A DNA stretch of 64,000 nucleotides from Odiellus spinosus. Taxonomy: Eukaryota > Arthropoda > Arachnida > Opiliones > Phalangiidae. The notes below the pieces were generated by a model. It had not been told where the DNA came from. It was given only the letters and a program-made list of their open reading frames with translations, and made no database searches. Numbering within the stretch: the first letter of the stretch is position 1; each line of letters opens with the position of its first letter. A program made the position numbers and the translations under genes. Where the stretch lies: contig OY987239.1 in NCBI GenBank assembly GCA_963920705.1, positions 7,307,871 through 7,371,870 of the forward strand. Reading direction: 5' to 3'. This document shows positions 1-11,700 of this stretch, one piece after another.

Positions 1-1073
1 TAACACTCATACTTCATTTTTGGTGCGCTGGTTTGAAGAGTGATCTTCTGGTTGATGACTCTTCACTCATCGATTCTTTGGAGGATTTGACATCCAACCC
101 AAAATTGATTTGTTATTTCCCGCGGTCTTCTCGGTTAATTACATTGTTGGAGGTAACGTCTTGCTTGGTATCCATTCAACATTTAGCCAGAGTCATACCC
201 TCTTCGGACGAGCTGCGTAATTAGCCGGTTTTTATCAGATTTAACCGAGTTTTACGTAGTCTTTTCGGTTCAATTGTCAGAAGAGGGCATACCGCTTGTT
301 AAAGGTTTTCGCGGGAGTTAAATTAACGTTGGTTCTACACGCGTGATGGCTCCTGGTAAAACCGTAGATCTGAAACCTCACTTGGTCCACATTCATTCTG
401 TCTTTTAGACACGAGTTATTCATGGCCCTCCCAGTTAACCGATAACTATTGCAGGGAAAGGATTCAAAATACGCAAATTTGAGGAAACAGGTACGAATGT
501 TAAATGGCAATATTAATTGGCAGCTCGACGAAAAAGTGAATGAAAAAATTGCTAGCGGGAAAGCTGTAGTTATCGAAGAAACTAACTGGGTTCAGGCATC
601 TCGCCTATTCGAGAAGTTCAAGCGATACAATAGGAAAATGTACGTAGGAAAGACTAAATTCGAAGAGCACTACCTGCACATGTTCTTCAACAATCGATTG
701 CCTCGCGATATCAAGGAGAACATCGACTATCTGTAAGAAACCTCAGAGTTCGTATCATTTAAGAGTAAAAATGAAATAATATTTTATTAGCGCAATGAGA
801 GTAACTGAAACGAGGCAATTGGAACCCCGTTATCGAAAAGGAAAGTTCTTTATGCGAGGAAACGTATTTTCACCCACCACGATATCTTTTACACCAATGA
901 GCGTCGTGTCTCTCACCGTACTTTTTCGTCTTTGGATTATAGGCCAATCATTGGCAACAGTAACCTTTTTCTTCGAATGTTACGGAAACGAACGGCGGCG
1001 AAAAAGGTCCGTATTAATTTCAACTATACATGTCATCACGTGTAGAATAAATGCACTTTTTGAAGAAGCGTAA
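1..1073 (+). CDS. Ionotropic receptor (IR) family, 3' exons only
   Basis: Three exons fit in phase: 1-152 (open from the window edge, donor GTAACG), 455-732 (acceptor TTGCAG, donor GTAAGA) and 791-1073 (acceptor TTATTAG, stop TGA... in frame at 1071-1073). The phases are 0, then a codon split 2+1, so the frame never breaks. The product covers a membrane segment followed by the SLIDSLEDL motif typical of the IR linker after TM3, an S2-like ligand-binding lobe (KMYVGKTKF region), and a last hydrophobic segment (LFRLWIIGQSLATVTFFF) matching IR TM4, then a short basic tail. IRs are ligand-gated cation channels of sensory neurons related to ionotropic glutamate receptors. The 5' exons lie outside the window. 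A divergent ionotropic glutamate receptor is the main alternative. A MITE-1 copy lies 48 bp past the stop. Confidence 0.72.
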
Positions 1074-1120
1074 AGCGAAACTACTTTTTGTATCATTCCT
1101 TCGTTTGAAATGAGTACAAC

Positions 1121-1457
1121 CAGAAGCCGATGAAACCCTCCTTTGAAGTCTATTACTCCCGGGTCTTGTCTACCCCTCTCTGTATGGGTTAGTCTCAAAA
1201 AGCGCGATTCGTACGCCTCCTAACGGTAGATATTTTCGGAGCGGGAGTTCGTCGAGCGAATATCTCTAGCAGCCGTGGAGTTCGTCAAAAAAACGTCTTC
1301 GTTTGTGGAGAGAGAGAATTTCCAATTTTCCGTAGACAGGGGGTATGAAGTAGGACCCCTCCGATCTCGTAAAATCGAGAATTTTACCCATACAGAGAGG
1401 CGCGCTATATGGAACATTAGAGTAGTAGACTTCAAAGGAGGGTTTCATCTACTTCTG
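1121..1457. mobile_element. MITE-1 copy 1 (reference description)
   Basis: About 337 bp, with terminal inverted repeats starting CAGAAGCCGATGAAACCC and ending in the reverse complement GGGTTTCATCGGCTTCTG. A second inverted pair (CCTCTCTGTATGGGT) lies further inside, so the element can fold back. The 7-bp target duplication GTACAAC is at 1114-1120 and 1458-1464. No transposase is encoded. Copies carry 60-75 codon open frames on both strands because the sequence is nearly palindromic. A 7-bp duplication with CA...TG termini is closest to the P superfamily, but that is inference. Confidence 0.9.
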
Positions 1458-1464
1458 GTACAAC

Positions 1465-2112
1465 CTAACAGTACTTCTTCGCGCGAATACCTCTAAAAGA
1501 TTAGACGCTGTAGATTCCTCTAAAGGGTGAAGGTTACGCTCCTTTGAAGTAACATATTTCCTCTTCGTCCAAGTTGTTCGTGACGCGGTCTTTTCTCTAT
1601 TCAATAATAGGTTTTACTCGACCATCATCAAGATTTATAGAAAGATATCAGCAAACGTGGCTGACTACTTCGCGTAATAATCAAAGTATAAGCCTGTAGC
1701 TTTGACTGCACGCTAAAATTATTCATAATCAATGTTTGGAATCGCCGAAAAACATAATTAACATCTTTTGATTCGTGTATTTACCAATAACTAAATGTAA
1801 TGTTAAATGTTAATTGTTGTTAATTAAAGTATCGTAATCAACCTTGTAACTTGACACTTTTAATTGCCATTAAAAATTAAATGTATGACGTAAGAATGTG
1901 TGTCTGATAAAATATTATTCGATCCAACTTTATTAAAATGACAATGTCTAACCTTTTCTACCGATCGCTTTTCATCATTAGAAGTAAGGCGTTTAAATAA
2001 ACAACAGCGATTGGTTGACTTCGTTGTGACGAAACGCGTCGATAAAACGAGCCCACCAATGACTTGTCGGTAGTGTAGTGGGGTGTTTTCCCACGTATCA
2101 CTCTGCTGATTG
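1465..2112. other. Non-coding stretch with a dispersed-repeat segment
   Basis: No exon could be supported. The part near 1893-2060 (AACCTTTTCTACCGAT... GGTTGACTTCGTT) recurs at the far end of the window near 63905-64000, so it is a dispersed repeat rather than unique sequence. Confidence 0.5.
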
Positions 2113-2270
2113 CCATACACCTCTGATTTATTTTTAACCCTTCCAAAGGGGGTAGGCAGCCACAGAATCAGACGAGCAAAGGGGGATGAAACATCGCCGT
2201 TACTGCGCAGGTATGATTCCGTGGGTTGCCTACCCCGTTAGAAGGGGTAAAAATAAATGAAAGAGGTGTA
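2113..2270. mobile_element. Compact hairpin MITE-like element
   Basis: Two arms of nearly 60 bp are inverted complements: ATACACCTCTGATTTATTT on the left matches AAATAAATGAAAGAGGTGTAT on the right, and the arms continue through AACCCTTCC...GGGGTAGGCAGCC. Only a loop of about 40 bp separates them. No target duplication was defined. The whole unit is a long stem-loop. Confidence 0.7.
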
Positions 2271-2520
2271 TTGGATTCCTCGCTTGGAAGAATGTTTTTT
2301 TTTTTCGATCAATCACGATTCGAGTTTGCTTTGGAAGAGTGCCGCTGTTATTTATTTATTTTTTTTTTCTCTCTCGGCGTCTTGCTTTAATCACGTTTTC
2401 CTTTGTTTTTTCGGGTGCATCTACTTATTTTTTTTTGCCTTATCTTATCTATCTGATCTTTTTCATTTTGTTTTTACCTCCCCGACTGAACTTTAGTTCA
2501 GGGGGAGGTGTTACACTGGT

Positions 2521-2610
2521 CGTGTCTGTGTGTCTGTCTGTCTGTGTGTCTGTCTGTGTGTCTGTCTGTGTGTCTGTCTGTGTGTCTGTCTGTGTGTCTG
2601 TCTGTGTGTG
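2521..2610. repeat. TGTC/TGTG microsatellite
   Basis: Tandem TGTGTCTGTCTG-type units. The six-base-periodic reading frames through it on both strands are artefacts. Confidence 0.95.
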
Positions 2611-2659
2611 TAAGCGGATATCCTGTGTAAACGGAAGTCACGTGACCTAGCTCGTGGAG

Positions 2660-3120
2660 CCAAAAGTCTAGAGACGTAATCATACCAGCTTATCGTTCAA
2701 TTCCGGGGAATTACCTCCTTTAAGCGTGGCTGCCACATTGAGTTTCAAGTGTCGTGCAAAGACATACAACAGGACGTCTCCCATTGCACATCATCGCATT
2801 CCACCATCCACTTTACGGTCGAACCTCGATGCTGAACAGCCGAAGGCGATTACAAGCAATGGGACGTCTCCCACTGTCATAATCACCTCCGACCATCCCC
2901 GCACCAAGGTCCAACCTCCAGTTTCCGATCTCAGCGTTCCATACTAGCGAGGCGTCCCCCACTAGTACAGTTCACATCAACCTTCCACTGACTCCAAACA
3001 TCGCCCCACCAATGGGTAAATTGCGTCGCCAAGCGCCTAGAGATCAAGAATCAGCAAGACATTGAAAGGGGGGGGTTTTCCCCCTAACTTCATGGCCATC
3101 ACGCACGGTTACTTCGATTA
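2660..3120. other. GC-richer non-coding patch with repeated GTCTCCCAYTG motif
   Basis: The motif GACGTCTCCCATTG recurs in variant form three times (near 2778, 2862 and 2950). There is no splice-supported exon. The base composition differs from the flanks and resembles transposon-derived sequence, but no termini were found. Confidence 0.3.
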
Positions 3121-4149
3121 TTATAGCCCTTCGAAAGGTTTATATAGTATCTTTTTGGAACGTATGCAAATTAGCCTCATGGGGTGATTTTGTTTGATAT
3201 TGTTTAGGGAAATGAAACGCAATATTAATTTATATTATAATTAAAAATATTAAAATGGTTCATCTTAATCTAATTAATTAGAAAGTCGAAAAATTAATTT
3301 AAAATTCGAGATAGTTTAGAAGTTATTTGAGAATTTATGCCAAAATTTAAAGAAATTTGACCGATTAATGGCAGTTTTAGTTGGCAGCATGCGCCTAAGC
3401 TATTTTCCATATATATCATTTACTCGAAAAAGCAAAGGTATAACGGGCAGTATAGGCTTATCTCTGGTGCAAACTTGGGGTGGATTGAAGAACTTAAATA
3501 AAGGTGCGTTTACACGGGTATGGAAGATTGAAACAACATAATTTAGATAAGAGATAAGACAATAATAACTTCGATTATACTCGGTGAATTTTTAACCAGT
3601 TCAAGGGGAATTGGTGTATAAGATTTGAAGCTGAGGCGGATTTATGCATAATGTTAAACCACTTAAGAAAAATGATAGTCGTGAAAACTCTCCTCGAACA
3701 GAAGTAGAGTAGGTTTCCAGTGTATTTGTGACACGTGTAAAATCGAGTTCGCCAGCACGCGAGTATGTGTAGACCACTAAATTTGAAGTCGGAAACCTCT
3801 TTACGCATGGAAAATATCAATGTGATTTTTTTTGATATTCTTGGGAGAATCAGCTTCATGTATGGGGAAATATCGTAATCTTCTGGCAAACTTGCAAACA
3901 GTGGCGTATTTGGTTTTAATTACTGGCACGGATTTTCAAATTAATTTTTTTATAATTTTCGCGCGTTTCGCAAATGTATTTCGTGCGAAATTGTGTACAT
4001 GCGCAGAGCTAACCAGGTTAACGCGGATACACACAGACCTGTTTTTACGCGTTTCACGCTCGTGAACTCATAGAAGTACCATTAGCACGCGCGAGCGAGG
4101 TGCAAACCACTCTAGAAAAATTTTGTACACCTGATTCCAGATTCATTTG
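3121..4149. other. AT-rich spacer, nothing recognised
   Basis: Short open frames on both strands lack splice support or recognisable motifs. Confidence 0.5.
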
Positions 4150-4412
4150 ATTGTCAGTGATTCCGAATCAATTCGCGTGATTCCGAATTGATTCGTGATT
4201 CGCGTGATTCCGAATCGATTCGCGTGATTCCGTATCGATTCGCGTGATTCCGTATCGATTCTCGTGATTCCGAATCGATTCGCGTGATTCCGAATCGATT
4301 CGCGTGATTCCGTATCGATTCTCCTGATTCCGAATCGATTCGCGTGATTCCGAATCGATTCGCGTGATTCCGTATCGATTCTCCTGATTCCGAATCGATT
4401 CGCGTGATTCCA
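4150..4412. repeat. 20-bp tandem repeat array
   Basis: About 13 copies of a 20-bp unit GATTCCGAATCGATTCGCGT with point variants (GTATCGATTCTC etc.). The unit holds the near-palindrome CGAATCGATTCG. All three minus frames stay open because the unit lacks stops; they are not genes. CRISPR is excluded because there are no unique spacers. Confidence 0.95.
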
Positions 4413-4736
4413 TTTAGTTTGTACACCTGATTCCAAGAGTGGTTTGCCCATTGCCCCTCGCGCGTGACCGTGAAAAGCGTGAAAATAGGTCTGTGTGAAT
4501 CCGGCTTTAGTCATGCCACAATTAACAATTGACGAACTTTCTTAAACCGGATTGACATTGAAATTTCTCGTGTTTTAATAGTCATGTATGATATGGTTGA
4601 CCCAAGAGTGAAATGTAGACAGAGTGAGGAAAAGAATCACGTGATTGGATCTCGTGATGACTGCTAGTTTTAGTTTCACACTTTTTCATACATGAATTTA
4701 ATGTTAATCCCAATTAAGTATAATAGAACCAGGCTT

Positions 4737-5735
4737 TTAATGCCTACTGTCGTGTATTTCCGGTAACATTTTAGCTAGTGTGGAATCACGTAAAATGACG
4801 TTTGTTTCACAACTTGGTATATTTTTACTCAGGCCTGCCCTGTCAGAAAAAAAAAATATAAAAAATTTATGGTAGGGCCAAAAGAGAAACATCTATTCTT
4901 TACTCACAGCATTATCACCAAAAAACGTGTTTTTAGACGTAGGCTTATAAGGTATCTGTAGGTCGTGTAGCACCAAAAAGCGAAATTGTACGTCACAGTT
5001 CGTAGTTTAGCGTGTTATGCGGAAAGCTTATTCGTTAATTGTTTATTGAATATGTTTATTTACGGTTATATGACGATACCGAGGTCATAACTTGATTTTG
5101 ATCAAATATTTTGCCTAATGACGTTACTTGGTCTACAAATACTCTAGTTTTCTTAACGCCGATATGATTTTACTGAGGGACCTTGACCTTGCTTATCTAA
5201 ATTTTAATTTATTGAACGTAAAATCGTTTCATTTCTTTTGAAATCTTCGACGAAGTTTGTTCTCTAGAGATTTGACTCGTTGAAATTTTAAATTAAGTTT
5301 CATTCGTTTGAATACAATTTATTGGTAAGGAAGTAATTTTGAATTTGAATCATTTATTTGATGCGTTTATTATTTGTTTGGACATTTTTGGTATATTTTC
5401 ATTGACCTGAACTCTAATTTTTATTACTGAGTTGTGACTGAAATATTAGTTTGGAAATCAAAAGGTTTTTTTTTCTGACTCATTTTTCTCTGTAGTAATT
5501 TTTTGTTTTCGTAAAAGAGTTATTAATGCCTACTGTCGTTTATTTTCGGTGATGTTTTAGCTAGTGTGTAGTCACGTAAAATAACGTTTGTTTCACAACT
5601 TGTGTTGTATACTGAAGCCATGTATAGGTTCAATTTGATATAACATTTTGCCTTTTCACGTTACTTGGTCTACAAATACTCTACAAGCGTCAAAATTCTG
5701 ATATGGTTTTAAAAGAAGAACCTTGACCTTGTGTA
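4737..5735. repeat. Two diverged direct copies of one sequence block
   Basis: TGCCTACTGTCGT...TTAGCTAGTGT...GTTTCACAACTTG occurs at 4740-4818 and again at 5526-5604. Likewise the block with GTTACTTGGTCTACAAATACTC...CCTTGACCTTG lies at 5090-5195 and 5633-5732, and a third weaker copy is near 6244-6310. This is a tandem-like duplication of non-coding DNA. Confidence 0.8.
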
Positions 5736-7483
5736 TTTAATCTCATATCGAGATTAAATGTTTTTCGCATCTAATTTTAATTGGTTTATCAATATGTTAT
5801 TTGTATAGATATTTTTTTTAAGATTTTATATTTTTTAGATTAAAATAAATTTATTATTCCAGAAGATTTTGTAGAATCTAGTTCTCAGGATTACCGGTGT
5901 TGAAAATTTATTTTGCTAATGTTATCTTGATGTCTGTGTTTTCTGCCCGCTATTTGGTAGTGGTAAGATTAATATTTTTAATTTTAATTGACTTATTTGG
6001 CGTTTATTTGATAATTTGCTTTACTTAAATTGTTCGTGTAAGGGCTATTTTACATATTACCAAAGATTGCTAATTTCAGTTGTCTTAATTCTGATTTTTT
6101 TGTTTTAATACTGAATTATGGACTGGATTATTTATCTTGAAATCTATGTGGTTATATCTTATTTATTTTCCTTTTTTTCTCTAGTTAGGTTTGGTTTTAA
6201 GTAGAGAATTATTTAGGGTTGTGTTGGTATACTGAAGAAATGCATATAGGTTCAATGTGATATCATATTTTGCCTATTTCGCTGTTTCTTCTACTCATCC
6301 AATACTCTACATTTCTTTTCATCTTTTATTTTAGGTAGGGTTAGGTTAGGTTAGATTACCTTAACGTCGGGGTCGGGGAGGTTATATTTTGGTTTCCCAA
6401 CTTGTTTCTAACGCGATCTTCTAGATATTGTTTGTCTATTTTGTGTCAATTTCAAGGATAAATCTAGATCGCGGCAGATGCGGTCAAACTTCAATGTAGT
6501 TTGGGGATTGTCGAAACTGTTATTTCGCTGCAAGCCTTTAAGTCACGTGACTCGAAATTGTCTTAATTTGAAGGTGGCATCGACGCCTTCGTGGGCTTGT
6601 CCCGGCTATATGAAAATATTTGTGATATCGAGTCGCGGTCAAATAAATCCGCCCTCTCGTCGGGAAATACTGATACTAGTATCGTAATTACACTTTCGTC
6701 CACACAAGTTTTTTTAAAAGTCGTTAGTGCAGGTTTTTCGGAATGCTCCAGCGGGATTTACTTATTGTCAGTACAGCCTATTACCCATTACACCGTTTTG
6801 AGAGCGTGCGTTCGGTGACGCGCGTTTTGATGGCGTCACCGGTTAGTGGTTCGTGCCATGTCGTGATGATGTGGAAATTGGTGATTTTGGCGTGGTAGTA
6901 CGATTTGATGTTTTACAGGAGTCCCATTGGCTAGATGCTCGAGTAAGTACATATCAGGCTCTTTGTTTTTTTGTATGATTTGCTTGTTTGCCGATGAGAA
7001 ACCCTGATTGTTGTAGCAGAGTGTCTTCCCGTTGAACTGGCATTCAAAATAATTAAGTTTAAAATTGAGAACTTAAATCTTTTGGTAAGCAACATTGTAA
7101 CATTATACAAGCCCCCAAACCTGGCACCATATTTCCCTTTAAAAAATAACGATCCATTTTAAGGAAATTCGGTAACGAACAATATCAAAAGTAATTAGCC
7201 AGCCTTACGAAGGGAAGGCCGAATATTATTTAACTACAATTATTGTATAAGTCAAACGAATGTTTTTAATGAAAAATGGAGACCCTGTCTCCATTTAAAT
7301 TCGAGTAAACTAAACATATATAAGATTTGCCCACAGTAAAAAGTGATTTGCTGACATGACTTACTCTACGTGGACCAAAATGGCAAAAGATTTAAAACTC
7401 TGACCTTAATTCTTAATTTTGTCCCAAGTAAGCAGAGTAAGACACTTTGTCTTGATTGAGGGACGTTTTCGTTTCTCTTTAAT
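5736..7483. other. AT-rich spacer with a possible 5' exon at 6919-6942
   Basis: Mostly featureless. A 24-nt stretch at 6919-6942 is framed by TTTTACAG and a strong donor GTAAGTAC, preceded by a GC-richer patch. It could be a leader exon of the gene starting at 8703. A short TTAGG-like run lies near 6335-6352. Confidence 0.3.
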
Positions 7484-7990
7484 CACTGCCTTCTCTAATA
7501 CTTGGCCTCAAAATACCAGCTACAAGGTTTAATCTTATTCGTGTTCAGTTTGCAAGTTGTCCGAAATAGATGCCACTTTCCTGAGGAATCTGGTCATGGA
7601 TTACATAATGAATAACCAATCGCGAGTCTCGCGTTGCCAAGAGCCAATTAGATAAAGCTCTATCGAAGTAAGATCGTAGAACCCCTAGCGACATCTAGGT
7701 GATAATATAGAGATCTTGAGTTAAATTTACGATTGGATTTAGAAGTTGTTAATTTTAAATTTAAATATTTTAAAATCAGTTTAATTATTTGACACAAAAT
7801 AAATCCCAATTAATTCTTAGTAATACGTATTCTCGGTTATTATCTTAACAGTTATGAATTTTCCGCCTACATTGGAATTTCCCGCCTTTTTTATCCTCAA
7901 GAAAGCGACATCTAACGATATTTTTGAAATCATTACCTCCGCCCCAATTTTTTTCATTAGGATAGGTCTAGTATTCGAGAGGAAAGCGGT
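7484..7990 (+). mobile_element. F5 element, near full length
   Basis: F5 has termini CACTGCCTTCTCTAATACTA and the reverse complement, about 25 bp shared by both ends, around a 500-550 bp AT-rich body. Landmark strings are GAGTCTCGCGT, GTGATAATATAGAGATCT, AATAAATCCCAATTAATTC and GAAAGCGACATCTA. In this copy the right terminus is degraded. Possible 6-bp flanking repeat TTTAAT. Confidence 0.75.
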
Positions 7991-8245
7991 TTAATGAACA
8001 AAATAGTTTTATTTTCCCTTCAGGCTACCTTTAACTTCAATAAACTTTGAATAAAATGAAAGCCGAAGATTAGATAAAACTAAAATGATGAAAAAAAGTA
8101 CATTAACGAAGATAAGATTAAAAAAGTTTGGTTTTTTAGTAATACGAAACTCTTTGATATTGTAAATGAAATTATAATACACGTTTGCTTCATAATAGCG
8201 GTAGTATCCCAGCAAAACATTGTACAGTGTTTCGGGGAGATTAGA

Positions 8246-8392
8246 TTAAGATAATCTTTTTCCAACGCCATAAAAAAAAAGCGAACTTCCTGTTGAAATA
8301 ATACCTTTCCAGTCTGCTCCCGGAAAATATTGCATACACAGGCGTAACTTTTCGATGAGACCGTTGGTTTGGCCTTTGCATTGGATAAAATT
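8246..8392 (-). pseudogene. Possible ORC2-like exon remnant
   Basis: On the minus strand an acceptor (GATGTCAG) opens a 48-codon frame ending in TAA at 8246. It carries a pattern QYF..DW......G.SLFFYGVGKR that resembles the ORC2 motif F..W....GFN.LFYG.GSKR of the origin recognition complex. The family needs a further 200 residues or so, and no donor precedes the stop, so this would be a broken fragment. Similarity was judged by eye on some 30 residues and may be chance. Confidence 0.22.
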
Positions 8393-8702
8393 CTGACATC
8401 AATTACCAAGGTCTTATATTAATTAAATATGTCCGAAAAATTGGTTTCTGATAATCCGAAGTAATTATAAAATAATTAAGCCTTCCACGATGAGTTTAAA
8501 TTTAAGTGTTTTTAATTTTAACAGAGATACAGTGGATTACGTGACGGTAATTAGCGACACTTAATTTACCAATTTTAGTTGATAGTATTTTTTTATGTCG
8601 TTTTCAAGTGTAAGAAGGAGTCAAATTTGGAGCATGATGAACCGAATTTGCCAGCACTTAGCGTTTCAAATACTAGGGGCACGATATTTACCCAAGATTT
8701 GA

Positions 8703-11700
8703 ATGTTAAATTACAAAACACTGAAGTAAGATTTTTTATTCGTAATAACACTTGGTTTCCACTTGTCTATTTTTTTGGGCGTATAGAATAGTTGCTATTA
8801 TAAAACAGGAGCTTACTCAGGGAAATGTTGCCGTCGACGTCATCAACTAAGTCATAGCAGAGGTATATAATAACCCCCTTCGGGGGGAAGTATGAAAGCC
8901 CCTATACTACCAATGCTAAAAATCACGAACAACAAGAGCCCGCTGCTGACTATCTAGGCCACTAGCTCGCGCTGGACTTCTCAATGTCGCTACTCTAGTA
9001 AATGGTCTTTGTATAAACAAGACGGCCCGATTTGTGTTTAGAACTTCCTGTCTCAGGAGTCAGGCTGTCTGTTAAAATGGAGTCGAAGGTTGACTTCAGC
9101 TCGCGAGTTCCGGAAGTGTGCGTAGGGAAAATTTAGTGAGGTTCAAAATGGTGTAAGTATTTTTTGGGAGTAAAGCGGTGTGTCGATCCGCCGCGATTTA
9201 CGCCGGGCACTTGTTGTTCGTCGATTTTGCCTACCTTTCCCCCCGAAGGGGGTTATTATATACCTCTGGTCATAGCTTGTTAAGCTCATAGCGCTCGTGA
9301 GCACCGAGCATTTCTTAAGCTTATTTTTCTATATCCGTGTCAGCTCTCAAGGTCGGATCTCTCTTGAGGGACTTCTGAGGCCTCTGGCCCATAGCGTTTT
9401 ATACATAGGCGGTGTTGCGAAATCGCCACTTTGACTCCAAACCCGGAATTTCCTTTTCCAATATAAATTACGCGAAAATTGCTCAATATTAGCCCAGTGG
9501 AAACCGCGTTAAAAATAAGCGATTTTATAAATTACACTTTAATTTTTGTAGGACTCGGAAATAAAAGGTGTTTATTCAACATTTAAACGGAGCGATCCTG
9601 TTGCGATGTAAGAAATTACCAGAAGCCGATGAAACCCTCCTTTGAAGTCTATTACTCCTGTGTCTTGTCTACCCCTCTCTGTATGGGTTAGTTTCAAAAA
9701 GCGCGATTCGTACGCCTCCTAACGGTAGATATTTACGGAGCGGGAGTTCGTCCACAGAATATCTCTAGCAGCCTTGGAGTTCGTCATAAAAACGTCGTCG
9801 TTGGTGGAGAGAGAGAATTTCAAATTATCCGTAGACAAGGGATATGAAGTAGGACCCCACCGATCTCGTAAAATCGTGAATTTTACCCATACAGAGAGGC
9901 GCGCTTTATGGAACATTAGAGTAGTAGACTTCAAAGGAGGGTTTCATCGGCTTCTGAAATTACTAATAGAAAAAGTAAGGGGAAGCCCTGAGGGTTATTC
10001 TCTGCGCCATACTTTAGAGTTTAGACAAGTTTTTCTTGGCTTCTAGGGCTCTCAGAATTATTTCCTTACTTGATAAAGAAACTAGATACAATTCTAAGTC
10101 ACTTCCCTGAGTAACATTTTCTATTACGGTTATATTTAATTTTTAAATTAACTTAAACTTCGCTAAATAGTGAAAAGATAGGCTCAGTTAATCAGGATTT
10201 TTTTCAGGCGGTGGTTTTTGTTCATTAAATCCTATTTTGGGTTACTGGTATTATAATTGTGGCTCCAGACAGTGACTTGCTAAACCTTTGATTCGTATTT
10301 TAAATAATAACAGAAGCCGATGAAACCCTCCTTTGAAGTCTACTATTCTAATGTTCCATATAGCGCTCCTCTCTGTATGGGTAAAATTCCCAATTTTACG
10401 AGATCGCAGGGGTCCTACTTCATACCCCCCTGTCTACGGAAAATTGGAAATTCTCTCTCTCCACAAACGACGACGTTTTTTTGACGAACTCCGAGGCTGC
10501 TAGAGATATTGGCTCGACGAACCCCCGCTCCGAAAATATCTACCGTTAGGAGGCGTACGAATCGCGATTTTTGAAACTAACCCATACAGAGAGGGGTAGA
10601 CAAGACCCGGGAGTAATAGACTTCAAAGGAAGGTTTCATCGGCTTCTGATAATAAGCACTGGTTAAAGACGAAATTTTTTTTTATTACAGAATAGTTTTT
10701 AGTGCCTCAGAAAGCTCAAAATATTTTAAAACTATGAATTTTCAATTGTTTATTAAGACCAAACTTGATAATTCTTTCATTCTAAGCCTAGTCGTGTAAA
10801 ACTGATTTGAAAAATTTACCTATTTCAGCTCGCCCGAGTCAAATCATTCCGCAGCTGCAGCTGCGGACAAGCCGGCAAAAGCTAAAATTATGCTGGATCA
10901 CGTTGAGGGCAATATTATAACTGGAGCAAAAACCAATTTAATATTAGATGGATCTAAGAAGGTGAGAAAAATATAAATAAAATCAGAAGCCGATGAAACC
11001 CTCCTTTGAAGTCTACTACTCCAATGTTCCATATAGCGCTCCTCTCTGTATGGGTAAAATTCCCAATTTTACGAGATCATAGGGGTCCTACTTCATACCC
11101 CCTGTCTAAGGAAAATTGGAAATTCCCTCTCTCCACAAACGACGACGTTTTTTGGACGAACTCCAAGGCTGCTAGAGATATTCGCTCGACGAGCTCCCGC
11201 TCCGAAAACATCTACCGTTAGGAGGCGTACGGATCGCGCCTTTTGAGAATAACCCATACAGAGACCCGGGAGTAATAGACTTCAAAGGAGGGTTTCATCG
11301 GCTTCTGATAAAATTAAATATAGTAGAATACTAACGCAATAACAATATTATATTCTAGGCGAATATAGTACTATTTTCATCCAAACACGAGTAAATCTTT
11401 CACCAACACAATTTAAGAATTTTAATAAATTAATTTAATTGACAAAAAACAAGCCCAACCAAAAACCTCTAACAATACATAATCCTGGAATTTTTTCGTA
11501 ATCCCAAAATTATTCCACTAATCATTCGAAATAAAAATAATCTGTAATCAAGAAGGATCAGATAAGGAGAGGAAAAGTGGGAACGGCGCGGCTTCTACTG
11601 CGTCGGCCTAAACTCCCACTCTGGGAGAACGGGGGATAAACGGGGGTAGAGATGCTTCGTGGTAAATTGTTGTCACGTGGCCGTGGGTAAAACGGATCCT

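Noticed and set aside
4143..4514. CRISPR-like regular array
   Set aside because: Units abut without unique spacers, and the host is a eukaryote.
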